A stretch of DNA of 12,674 nucleotides from NCBI GenBank assembly GCA_937895845.1, contig CALBLK010000027.1, forward strand, positions 1-12,674, given 5' to 3'. Under the pieces are notes generated by a model. The model saw only the letters and a list, made by a program, of their open reading frames with translations, was not told the DNA's origin and did not search any database. The DNA is from an uncultured Prevotella sp. (GTDB lineage: Bacteria; Bacteroidota; Bacteroidia; Bacteroidales; Bacteroidaceae). This document shows, piece after piece, positions 6,162-12,674 of this stretch (positions are counted from its first letter, which is position 1; every line of letters begins with the position of its first letter). A program made the translations under genes and the position numbers.

Positions 6162-7643
6162 TCAGTCAACGATGATAGGCTTGTACTTCGGCACGAGCAC
6201 CTTCATGATGCACCAGCCCACGAGGTAGGCCACGGCACAGATACAGAAGATTATCATATAGCCGGCCTCCTTGCCGCTGTATGACAGGAACGAGAAAGCG
6301 TCGCCCTGCAGCTCGGAGAAGGTGAAGAGCTTGCCGGCCCCCTTGTTGATGAGGAACGAGCCAACGCCGCCGGCCATGCCGCCGATGCCGGTGATGGTGG
6401 CGATGGTTGACTTGGGGAACATGTCGCCAATGGTAGAGAACAGGTTGGCCGACCAGGCCTGGTGACCGGCTCCGGCCAGACCGATGATGATGGCGGGCCA
6501 CCATGCGCTGTAAGCGCCGAGGGGCTGGGCGAAGAGCGCCAGCAGGGGGAAGAAGGCGAAGATGAGCATGGCCAGCATGCGGCCGCCGTAAGGGTTCATG
6601 CCGCGCCTCTCGACAAAGAGCTTGGGCAGGTAGCCGCCATAGATGGAAAGCACGGTGACAATGGCGTAGAGGGTGAAGATGAGCGTGATGGCCTCGCTTG
6701 AGCTTGACTTGTAGCCATACTGGTCGGAGAAGTAGGCAGGGGCCCAGAACAGGTAGAACCACCAGACGCCGTCGGTGAAGAACTTGCCCGTGATGAACGA
6801 CCAGGTCTGGCGGTACCGGAAGCACTGCTCGAAAGGTATCTGCCTGGCCGGCTTCTCGTCGGCCTGGGCCGGCCGGGCCTCGGCAGCCACGTCGTCATCC
6901 TGGTGGATATAGTTGAGCTCGGCCATGTTGACATGGCTTGAGCGCTCGGGCTTGTCGTAGAGGAACACCCAGAAGCCCATCCAGATGAAGCCAAGCGCGC
7001 CGATGATGACAAACGACATCTCCCAGCCCCCGCCTATTCCGGCATCCTTGAAGTACTGGGCGAGCAGGGGGATGGTTGCGGGAGCGGCCAGGGCGCCGAC
7101 CGATGCGCCGGCGTTGAAGATTGAGGTGGCAAAGGCACGGTCTTTCTTCGGGAAATACTCGGCGGTCACCTTGATGGCTGCGGGGAAGTTGCCGGCCTCG
7201 CCAAGGGCCAGGACGCAGCGCGCGGCCACGAAGAGCCACACGCTGGTGGTGGCGATGAGCAGGGCGGCGGCAGTGCCCGACTTGACTGCGGTCATGGCTG
7301 CCGCATTCTCAAAGCCGCAGAGGTGGACGGTTATCCAGCCACAGGCGGCGTGGGCGCAAGCGCCGGCCGACCAAACGCCGATGGCCCAGAGATAGCCTTT
7401 CTTGGTGCCCATGAAGTCGACAAACTTGCCGGCAAAGAGCATGCAGGCCGCATAAACGATAGAGAAGACGGCGGTGATGGTGCCGTAGTCGTCATCGGTC
7501 CAGTGGAACTCGGGGGCGATAAAGTCTTTCCACGTCAGGGAAAGCACCTGGCGGTCCAGGTAGTTGACGGTTGTCGCTACAAACAGCAACGCGCACATGA
7601 CCCATCTGAAGTTGGTCATCTTGTTGGTTTGAATAGATGTCAT
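6162..7643 (-). CDS. ACS-family MFS transporter, hexuronate (ExuT)-like
   Basis: A 493-residue inner-membrane carrier of the major facilitator superfamily with about twelve hydrophobic segments. The anion:cation symporter family shows in NYLDRQVLS (27-35) in the first helix, GEAGNFPAAIKVTAEYFPK (148-166) in the loop and helix 4 region, and HQAWSANLFSTIGDMFPK (394-411). These are shared with ExuT-type carriers that take up galacturonate or glucuronate with protons. Residues 231-270 form the charged central cytoplasmic loop. The start at 7643 is used; M9 (7619) is possible. The gene appears monocistronic, with its own promoter at 7772-7805, a leader of about 120 bases and hairpins after the stop codon. 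Fucose carriers of the FucP type belong to a different MFS family, so despite the fucose genes nearby the substrate is more likely a sugar acid; this is inferred from family motifs alone. Confidence 0.85.
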   Translation of the reverse strand: MTSIQTNKMTNFRWVMCALLFVATTVNYLDRQVLSLTWKDFIAPEFHWTDDDYGTITAVFSIVYAACMLFAGKFVDFMGTKKGYLWAIGVWSAGACAHAACGWITVHLCGFENAAAMTAVKSGTAAALLIATTSVWLFVAARCVLALGEAGNFPAAIKVTAEYFPKKDRAFATSIFNAGASVGALAAPATIPLLAQYFKDAGIGGGWEMSFVIIGALGFIWMGFWVFLYDKPERSSHVNMAELNYIHQDDDVAAEARPAQADEKPARQIPFEQCFRYRQTWSFITGKFFTDGVWWFYLFWAPAYFSDQYGYKSSSSEAITLIFTLYAIVTVLSIYGGYLPKLFVERRGMNPYGGRMLAMLIFAFFPLLALFAQPLGAYSAWWPAIIIGLAGAGHQAWSANLFSTIGDMFPKSTIATITGIGGMAGGVGSFLINKGAGKLFTFSELQGDAFSFLSYSGKEAGYMIIFCICAVAYLVGWCIMKVLVPKYKPIIVD

Positions 7644-7771
7644 CTTTATTGATTTGTTACTTTAAGTTTTTAGGTTATCAGCATTTAACGCAGTTTGTCT
7701 GCCGCAACGACAGTGCAAGCGAGCGCGCCAAGGGCGGGGCCGCGGACTGCCGGGGCGCGGCTTGTCCCTTG

Positions 7772-7805
7772 CAAAGGTACACAAAAAGTCTATAAAGTGT
7801 GCAAA
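7772..7805 (-). promoter_or_regulatory. Promoter of the MFS transporter gene
   Basis: TTTG (7805-7802) and TACCTTTG (7779-7772) on the minus strand are 22 bases apart, one more than the usual 19-21. This places the start near 7765, so the leader is about 120 bases and contains a GC-rich stem (7740-7744 with 7756-7760). The promoter lies immediately after the terminator of the upstream operon. Confidence 0.5.
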
Positions 7806-7812
7806 AGGGGCG

Positions 7813-7851
7813 AAAAAAGAAAGGCCATTCTGCATTTTAGAATGGCCTTTC
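7813..7851 (-). terminator. Rho-independent terminator of the fkp-GSCFA-murF/alr operon
   Basis: On the minus strand a perfect 13-base stem (7851-7839 with 7831-7819, loop of seven) is followed by TTTTTT (7818-7813). It begins eight bases past the murF-alr stop codon. This is a textbook terminator and the clearest in the window. Confidence 0.9.
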
Positions 7852-7858
7852 GGCATAT

Positions 7859-10330
7859 TCAGTCTTGGTAATAGACCCTTTTCACCCTGCCTGACACCCC
7901 TGTCAGCACTTCGTAGGGGATGGTGTCGAGCACATCGGAGAGGACTGTGACGGGCAGGCTGTCACCGAAGATTTCCACCATGTCGCCCTCGCGGCAGGGG
8001 ATGTCGGTGACATCGACCATGGCCACATCCATGCAGATGTTGCCCACATAGGGTGCGTGCTGGCCGTTGACCAGGCAGTAGGCATGGCCGTTGCCAAGGT
8101 GGCGGTTCAGCCCGTCGGCATAGCCGATGGGGATGGCGGCAATCACGCTGTCGCGCGTGAGCCGGCCCTTGCGGCTGTAGCCCACGGTGTCCTCCTTGGG
8201 CACCTGCCGCAGCTGCAGGATGGTGGTCTTCAGCGTGCTCACGGTGTTGAGGATGTGGTTGTCGCGGCTGTCAATGCCATAGAGACCCAGGCCGAGGCGG
8301 CACATGTCGAGCTGGCGGTCGGGGAAGTGCTCGATGCCGGCCGAGTTGTCAATGTGGCGGAGTATCTTGTGGCTGAAGGCAGCCTGCAGCTGGCGGCTCC
8401 CGCGGTCGAAACGCTCGAACTGCAGGGCGGAGAAGCTGTCGAACTCATCGCTGTCGGCCCCCACGAAATGCGAGAACACCGAGCGCGGGATGATGGCGTT
8501 CTGCCGCTTGAGCCTGTCAATGACCTCTTCCATGTCGGTGTCGGGGTTGAAGCCGAGACGGTGCATGCCCGTGTCGAGCTTGATGTGCACAGGCCACCCG
8601 GTGATGCCCTCTTTCTCGGCGGCCCTCACAAGGGCGTCCATCAGGCGGAAATTGTACACCTCAGGCTCCAGGTCGTAGTCGAACATGGTCTTGAAGGCGG
8701 TCATCTCGGGGTTCATGATGATGATGTTGGCCGTGATGCCGGCCTTGCGCAGGGTCACGCCCTCGTCGGCCACGGCCACGGCAAGGTAGTCCACGCAGTG
8801 GTCTTGCAGCGTCTTGGCCACCTCGACAGCCCCGGCCCCGTAGGCGTCGGCCTTGACCATGCACACCAGCTTGGTGCCGGGGTGCATCATGGAGCGGTAG
8901 TGGTTGAGGTTGGCCACCACGGCGCCAAGGTTCACCTCGAGGATGGTCTCGTGGACCTTCTGCTCAAGCAGCTCGGTGATGTGGTCGAACCCGAAGGGGC
9001 GTGCGCCCTTGATGAGGATAACCTCGTCGCGGAGTGAGGCGAACACCTCGCTCCTGACAAACTGCGCCACATTGGAGAAGAAGAACTTTTCGGGCACCTG
9101 GATGCAGTCGGCATGCTGCTTCAGCTCGCTGCCGATGCCGACAAACTTGTTGACACCGCGCTTCACGGCCAGGTCGGACACCTTGTGATAGAGCACATCG
9201 GGCCGGTCGCCGCTCTGGTAGATGTCGCTGAGCACGAGCGTGCGCTTGCGCCCCTTGTGGTCGGGGCGGCGCGCCATGAAGTCGAGCGCGATGTCAAGCG
9301 AGTTGACATCCGAGTTGTAGGAGTCGTTAATCAGGGTGCAGCCGTGGCGCCCCTCTTTCACATCGAGGCGCATGGCCACCGGCTCGAGGGCCGCCATGCG
9401 GCTGTCGAGCGCGTCCGCGCCGATGCCGAGCAACAGCGCCACGGTGGCACAGGCAAACGAGCAGGCCACGGAGGCGTCGTCGATAAAGGGCAGGCGGTAG
9501 GTTCCGGGCTCGCCCCGGAACACGTAATGCACGGTCACGCCGCGGGCGGCCGTCTCGATTTCGGAGACGAACATGGGGGCGCGGGGGTCGGAGACGCTCC
9601 ACCCCACCCTTTCGCCGGCAAGGCCCGACTTGCGCAGGCAGCGGGCGATGGTGCGGTCGTCGGAGTCGTAGACCACGGTCTTGGCGTTTCTGAACAGTTC
9701 CAGCTTCTCCATGCACTTCTCGTCGAGCGACCTGAAGTTCTCCTGGTGCGCGTCACCCAGCGAGGTGAACACGCCGATGGTGGGCTGTATGATGTCGCTC
9801 AGGGCGGCCATCTCCCCGGGCTGGCTGATGCCGGCCTCGAAGATACCCACCTGCGTCTGCTCGCTGAGCAGCCACACACTGAGGGGCACGCCAATCTGGG
9901 AATTGTAGCTGCGCGGCGACCGCGTGACCACCATTGACGGCGAGAGCAGCTGGTAGAGCCACTCCTTGACCATGGTCTTGCCGTTGCTGCCGGTGATGCC
10001 CACGATGGGGATGTCGAACTCGTCGCGGTGGCGCTCGGCCAGGCGCTGCAGCGCCTCCAGTGTGTTGAGCACCTTGAGGAAGTTGGCCCCGGGATAGGCG
10101 TCCGGCTGGCCGGGCATGTGGCTCACCACAAAGTTGCGCACGCCACGGCGGTAAAGGTCGCCGATGTAGCGGTGACCGTCGTTGCGTTCGGACTGAATGG
10201 CGAAGAACAGGGTTTCCTCCGGGAAGCAGAGCGAGCGGCTGTCGGTCAGAATCCAGCCTATATTGGCATCGGTGTTGCCGATGCGCCGCGCTCCGAGGAG
10301 CGTTGCAATCTTTTCAATTGTATAGGTCAT
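7859..10330 (-). CDS. murF-alr: Bifunctional MurF (UDP-MurNAc-tripeptide:D-Ala-D-Ala ligase) / alanine racemase
   Basis: An 823-residue cytoplasmic fusion enzyme for peptidoglycan precursor synthesis. Residues 1 to about 455 are MurF, which uses ATP to join D-Ala-D-Ala to UDP-MurNAc-tripeptide; the Mur ligase P-loop GITGSNGKT is at 111-119, and the central and C-terminal Mur ligase domains follow (LINDSYNSDVNS at 333-344). Residues about 462-823 are a PLP-dependent alanine racemase converting L-Ala to D-Ala: the PLP lysine is K493 in MVKADAYG, KLDTGMHRLGF (584-594) is the conserved barrel motif, and the second catalytic base is Y737 in IGYADG. Both active sites look intact and both halves are about full length. 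This fusion is known in Bacteroidota. The gene follows the GSCFA gene by 60 bases without a recognisable promoter and is closed by the terminator at 7813-7851, so it is the last gene of the operon. Because it is essential, the operon is likely constitutive. Confidence 0.95.
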   Translation of the reverse strand: MTYTIEKIATLLGARRIGNTDANIGWILTDSRSLCFPEETLFFAIQSERNDGHRYIGDLYRRGVRNFVVSHMPGQPDAYPGANFLKVLNTLEALQRLAERHRDEFDIPIVGITGSNGKTMVKEWLYQLLSPSMVVTRSPRSYNSQIGVPLSVWLLSEQTQVGIFEAGISQPGEMAALSDIIQPTIGVFTSLGDAHQENFRSLDEKCMEKLELFRNAKTVVYDSDDRTIARCLRKSGLAGERVGWSVSDPRAPMFVSEIETAARGVTVHYVFRGEPGTYRLPFIDDASVACSFACATVALLLGIGADALDSRMAALEPVAMRLDVKEGRHGCTLINDSYNSDVNSLDIALDFMARRPDHKGRKRTLVLSDIYQSGDRPDVLYHKVSDLAVKRGVNKFVGIGSELKQHADCIQVPEKFFFSNVAQFVRSEVFASLRDEVILIKGARPFGFDHITELLEQKVHETILEVNLGAVVANLNHYRSMMHPGTKLVCMVKADAYGAGAVEVAKTLQDHCVDYLAVAVADEGVTLRKAGITANIIIMNPEMTAFKTMFDYDLEPEVYNFRLMDALVRAAEKEGITGWPVHIKLDTGMHRLGFNPDTDMEEVIDRLKRQNAIIPRSVFSHFVGADSDEFDSFSALQFERFDRGSRQLQAAFSHKILRHIDNSAGIEHFPDRQLDMCRLGLGLYGIDSRDNHILNTVSTLKTTILQLRQVPKEDTVGYSRKGRLTRDSVIAAIPIGYADGLNRHLGNGHAYCLVNGQHAPYVGNICMDVAMVDVTDIPCREGDMVEIFGDSLPVTVLSDVLDTIPYEVLTGVSGRVKRVYYQD

Positions 10331-10390
10331 CTTATTTCAAGTTGTAACATTCGGTTTCCGTTTCCGCCGGCGCGTCACGGCCAGACGGCC

Positions 10391-11218
10391 TCATCCGCCG
10401 TTTTTGAGTGTGCGGTAGACAGTTGCAAATTTCGGATATTTTTCTGACAACGCGGCCACTTTTAACAATGTTTTAGCCATAAAGGCCCTGTAACCGTCAC
10501 TGTCGGGGTTGAACGGGCGGTGGTTCAGAGCCGCCTTTACCGGCGCCCAGTCGGCCAGGAAGCGGCGGGCCTCGTCGCTGAAAGCCACGTCGACCAGGCG
10601 CTCCCAGATGTAGTCGACCGCCTGCTGGGTGGGATGGAGCATGTCGGGGGCATAGAAGCGGTAGTCGCGCAGCTCGTCATTCACAATCTCATAGGCCGGG
10701 AAGTAGGTGCAGCAGGGCGACTGGCCCGCCAGCCGGTCGGCGGCCAGCAGGAGGGTGGCCTTGGACAGCTGGCTGCCATGGAAGCCGTACTTGGCATAGC
10801 GGATGGGACTGACGGTCAGCACCACGCGCACGCCGGGGCTGCGCGCCTGAAGGACAGACACGGCCCGGGACAAGGCCTCGCAGCACTCGCCGACGGTGAG
10901 CTGCTGCTCGTCAAAAAGGCTTTGGGGGCGCTTCTGGCAGTTGTCAACAATCTCGCCCGTCGACTTGAGCCGGTACACATGGTTGGTGCCCAGCGTGAGC
11001 AGGGCCACCCCGGGGGCCACGGTGCAGCGCTCCACGGTGTGGAGGATGCTCACGGGATTGTACATCACGCCAAAGGGGTTGACCGTGGCGGGGAAGAGTT
11101 CCTCGCGGAAGCGCCGCCCTATGCTGTCGGCAAAGCACGAGCCGACACAGAACAGCTCCTCCTGCGGAGCTATACGGAAGGGGAACGGGTCGATGTGGAC
11201 GGGGGTTCGGAAGTTCAT
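10391..11218 (-). CDS. GSCFA-domain protein (SGNH-like, function unknown)
   Basis: A 275-residue protein of the GSCFA family, named for the motif seen here as VGSCFADS (residues 25-32). That block resembles the nucleophile block of SGNH/GDSL hydrolases, and near the other end APDMLHPT (about 190-197) supplies the matching Asp-x-x-His block, so an esterase or acyltransferase-like activity is plausible but unproven. No signal peptide or membrane segment is seen, suggesting a cytoplasmic protein. The ATG at 11218 (MNFRTPVHI) is preferred because family members start with this strand; an in-frame ATG at 11248 would add ten residues and shorten the gap to fkp from 40 to 10 bases. It lies between fkp and murF-alr in one operon, so it may act on surface glycan or cell-wall material; that role is inferred only from position. 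Confidence 0.85.
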   Translation of the reverse strand: MNFRTPVHIDPFPFRIAPQEELFCVGSCFADSIGRRFREELFPATVNPFGVMYNPVSILHTVERCTVAPGVALLTLGTNHVYRLKSTGEIVDNCQKRPQSLFDEQQLTVGECCEALSRAVSVLQARSPGVRVVLTVSPIRYAKYGFHGSQLSKATLLLAADRLAGQSPCCTYFPAYEIVNDELRDYRFYAPDMLHPTQQAVDYIWERLVDVAFSDEARRFLADWAPVKAALNHRPFNPDSDGYRAFMAKTLLKVAALSEKYPKFATVYRTLKNGG

Positions 11219-11258
11219 CGTGACTGAAATGTGTGGACGGGATGCCATGCGCGGGGGG

Positions 11259-12674
11259 TCAGCTGCGGCTCACCTGCAGGCCGGTCTTGCTCAGGGTCAT
11301 GTCGACAAAGCGCGCCTTGGCGTTGGGACGGTGGCCGTTGAGCGTCTGCCGGACGCGCGCCGCGGCCTCAGGGTCCTTGGCCACCATGTAGAGATAGCCT
11401 CCGCCGCCGGCGCCGGGCAGCTTGAATCCCAGGCACAGGTCGTCGACCAGGGCGGTGATACGGCGCACGGCCTCGGGGTTGGTCCCGCTGTCAAGCGCCT
11501 GGTTCTGCGCCCATGTGCGGCGCACGAGCAGGCCCGCCTGCCGGAAGTCATTGCGCTGGATGGCCTCGTACATCTCAAGGGTGTGGGCCTTCATGCGGCG
11601 CAGCAGGTCAAGCTGGTCGTGCTGGCTGAGGAACATGCGGCGCACTATCTCGGCCAGGATGGTCTTGGCCGTGCGCGTGATTCCCGTATAATACAAGAGG
11701 TGGCAGCGGGCATACTCAGGCTGGGTGTAGATGTCGTCGGGCAGCCAGCGCACAAGGGGTGCCTGGCAGAAGCCGCGCTGCGACTGCAGCAGCTTGACGC
11801 CGCCATGGATGCCGCCCAGCTGGTCTTGCCATCCGCCGCCGGTGGTGAGCAGCTGCTCAAGGATGAGGGTGCGCCGCCCTATCTCACTCTTGTCCCAGGC
11901 CAGGGCGCAGAAGTCGCTGAGCGCGCCAAGCACCGTGGCGGCCAGGATGCTGCTGGTGCCGAGCCCGCTGCCGGCAGGGACGGCCGAGAGCAGGGTGAGC
12001 TCGACGCCGCAGCCAAAGGCCTCGAGCTGGCGGCGCAGCGAGGGGTGGCGCCCGGTGCAGTAGGCCGGCAGGAAGCCGGCGAGGGCCAGGGCGGCCTTGG
12101 GGATGGAGAACGGACTGCCCACATGGCAGAAGTCGGCCAGCTGTTCGTAGGTGGCTATCACCTCGGAAGCGCCGAGGTCAATGCTGCGGCAGACGATATG
12201 GGGCTCGCTGCAAGGCTTCACGTAGGCCTGGAGCGGCGGCTGTCCGTTAAGCTCGACGGCAAGGTTGACAACGCTGCCACCCTCCATCAGGCAGTAAGGC
12301 GGGGTGTCCGTCCACCCTCCGGCAATATCGATGCGCACCGGGCTGCGCCCCCACACAATCTGGTCGGCATAGACCGACATCCGCGGACTGACACGGAGGC
12401 TGTCCGGCCGTCCGCCAGACAGGGGCCCCGGAGCCATCACCCCCTGGCGCAGCAGGGCGAAAGCCTCGCGCTCCCAGTCGCCGGCAGCCCTTGCCGGCAT
12501 GGGGGTGTGCGCTGCGCTGCCGGCGGAAAGTGACAGTGTGGCGGCCCTGAACATGGCATCGTGCATCCGGGTGAGCAGGGGGGCTGTGGCAGGGAGGGGG
12601 GCCGGGAGCGGCAGGGGGCCGCGGGGGGAGGGGGGGGGGGGGGGCCCCCAGGCAAACAGGGGGGAAAACCCCCT
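11259..12674 (-). CDS. fkp: Fkp, L-fucokinase / GDP-L-fucose pyrophosphorylase, C-terminal kinase part (5' end missing)
   Basis: This is the kinase half of the bifunctional enzyme that phosphorylates L-fucose and then makes GDP-L-fucose for fucosylating capsule and surface glycoproteins. The GHMP kinase landmarks are present: WGRSPVRIDIAGGWTDTPP (positions 12352-12296), PAGSGLGTSS (about 11978-11949) as the ATP-binding loop, GGWQDQLGG (about 11831-11805) with the likely catalytic Asp, and LPGAGGGG (about 11420-11397). B. fragilis Fkp is about 950 residues; the N-terminal guanylyltransferase half is missing here because the window ends. The frame stays open to the last base, so the ATG at 12566 is an internal codon, not the start. 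Upstream of about 12580 the translation turns into implausible proline/glycine repeats, matching a damaged contig end. It is followed after 40 bases by the GSCFA gene in the same operon. Confidence 0.88.
   Translation of the reverse strand, partial: RGFSPLFAWGPPPPPSPRGPLPLPAPLPATAPLLTRMHDAMFRAATLSLSAGSAAHTPMPARAAGDWEREAFALLRQGVMAPGPLSGGRPDSLRVSPRMSVYADQIVWGRSPVRIDIAGGWTDTPPYCLMEGGSVVNLAVELNGQPPLQAYVKPCSEPHIVCRSIDLGASEVIATYEQLADFCHVGSPFSIPKAALALAGFLPAYCTGRHPSLRRQLEAFGCGVELTLLSAVPAGSGLGTSSILAATVLGALSDFCALAWDKSEIGRRTLILEQLLTTGGGWQDQLGGIHGGVKLLQSQRGFCQAPLVRWLPDDIYTQPEYARCHLLYYTGITRTAKTILAEIVRRMFLSQHDQLDLLRRMKAHTLEMYEAIQRNDFRQAGLLVRRTWAQNQALDSGTNPEAVRRITALVDDLCLGFKLPGAGGGGYLYMVAKDPEAAARVRQTLNGHRPNAKARFVDMTLSKTGLQVSRS
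12581..12674. other. Low-complexity G/C homopolymer end, probable assembly artefact
   Basis: The last ~90 bases are dominated by G runs, including 15 consecutive G at 12630-12644 followed by CCCCC, then a G6/A4/C5 ending. This lies where fkp should continue as ordinary coding sequence. Poly-G of this sort is typical of low-quality read ends incorporated into a contig terminus. Treat the encoded residues here as unreliable. Confidence 0.75.

Noticed and set aside
6162..7643. L-fucose permease FucP
   Set aside because: The motifs NYLDRQ and HQAWSANLFSTIGDMFPK belong to the ACS/ExuT group, not to the FHS group that contains FucP.
10896..12533. Long plus-strand open frame of 545 codons opposite fkp and the GSCFA gene
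   Set aside because: It is antisense to two well-recognised genes in very GC-rich DNA, where stop codons are rare in other frames. Its translation has no recognisable domain.
1..12674. CRISPR arrays, tRNA or rRNA genes, insertion sequences, prophage or integrase genes
   Set aside because: No regularly spaced direct repeats, cloverleaf sequences, transposase motifs or terminal inverted repeats around a gene were seen.

Overview
The window reads as chromosomal DNA from a GC-rich member of the Bacteroidales, most likely Prevotella-like. Three things suggest this: several upstream regions carry the Bacteroidota -7 promoter element TAnnTTTG; the D-Ala-D-Ala ligase MurF is fused to alanine racemase, as in Bacteroidota; and the big secreted fucosidase ends in a short tail resembling those on Prevotella secreted proteins. 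No tRNA, rRNA, CRISPR array, insertion sequence or integrase was seen.

Layout, left to right. Positions 1-169 hold a probable terminator for the fucosidase and a well-spaced leftward promoter for a gene outside the window. At 170-3787 (minus) lies a very large multidomain GH29 alpha-L-fucosidase with a signal peptide. Across a short divergent spacer, an AraC-family regulator (3957-4814, plus) faces away from it and is the obvious candidate to control it. A palindrome-rich spacer (4815-5026) separates the regulator from a convergent small Asp-rich lipoprotein (5027-5392, minus). Positions 5393-6161 hold no convincing gene. On the minus strand, however, this region folds into a series of helices whose non-Watson-Crick pairs are G-U only when read on that strand, so I call a candidate structured RNA there. 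Two long hairpins follow, just downstream of an ACS-family MFS transporter (6162-7643, minus).

The right half is a minus-strand operon of fkp (3' part only), a GSCFA-domain protein and murF-alr, ending in a clear Rho-independent terminator at 7813-7851. The MFS gene then has its own promoter.

The genes suggest a fucose theme. The exported fucosidase would release L-fucose from host or dietary glycans, and Fkp would turn salvaged L-fucose into GDP-L-fucose for fucosylating capsule and surface glycoproteins. MurF-Alr supplies the D-alanine and the final step of the cytoplasmic peptidoglycan precursor. No dedicated fucose permease and no SusC/SusD pair is visible, and the MFS protein looks more like a hexuronate-type carrier. 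The last ~90 bases are a G/C homopolymer run that looks like a degraded contig end, so the 5' part of fkp is missing and the last codons are unreliable.
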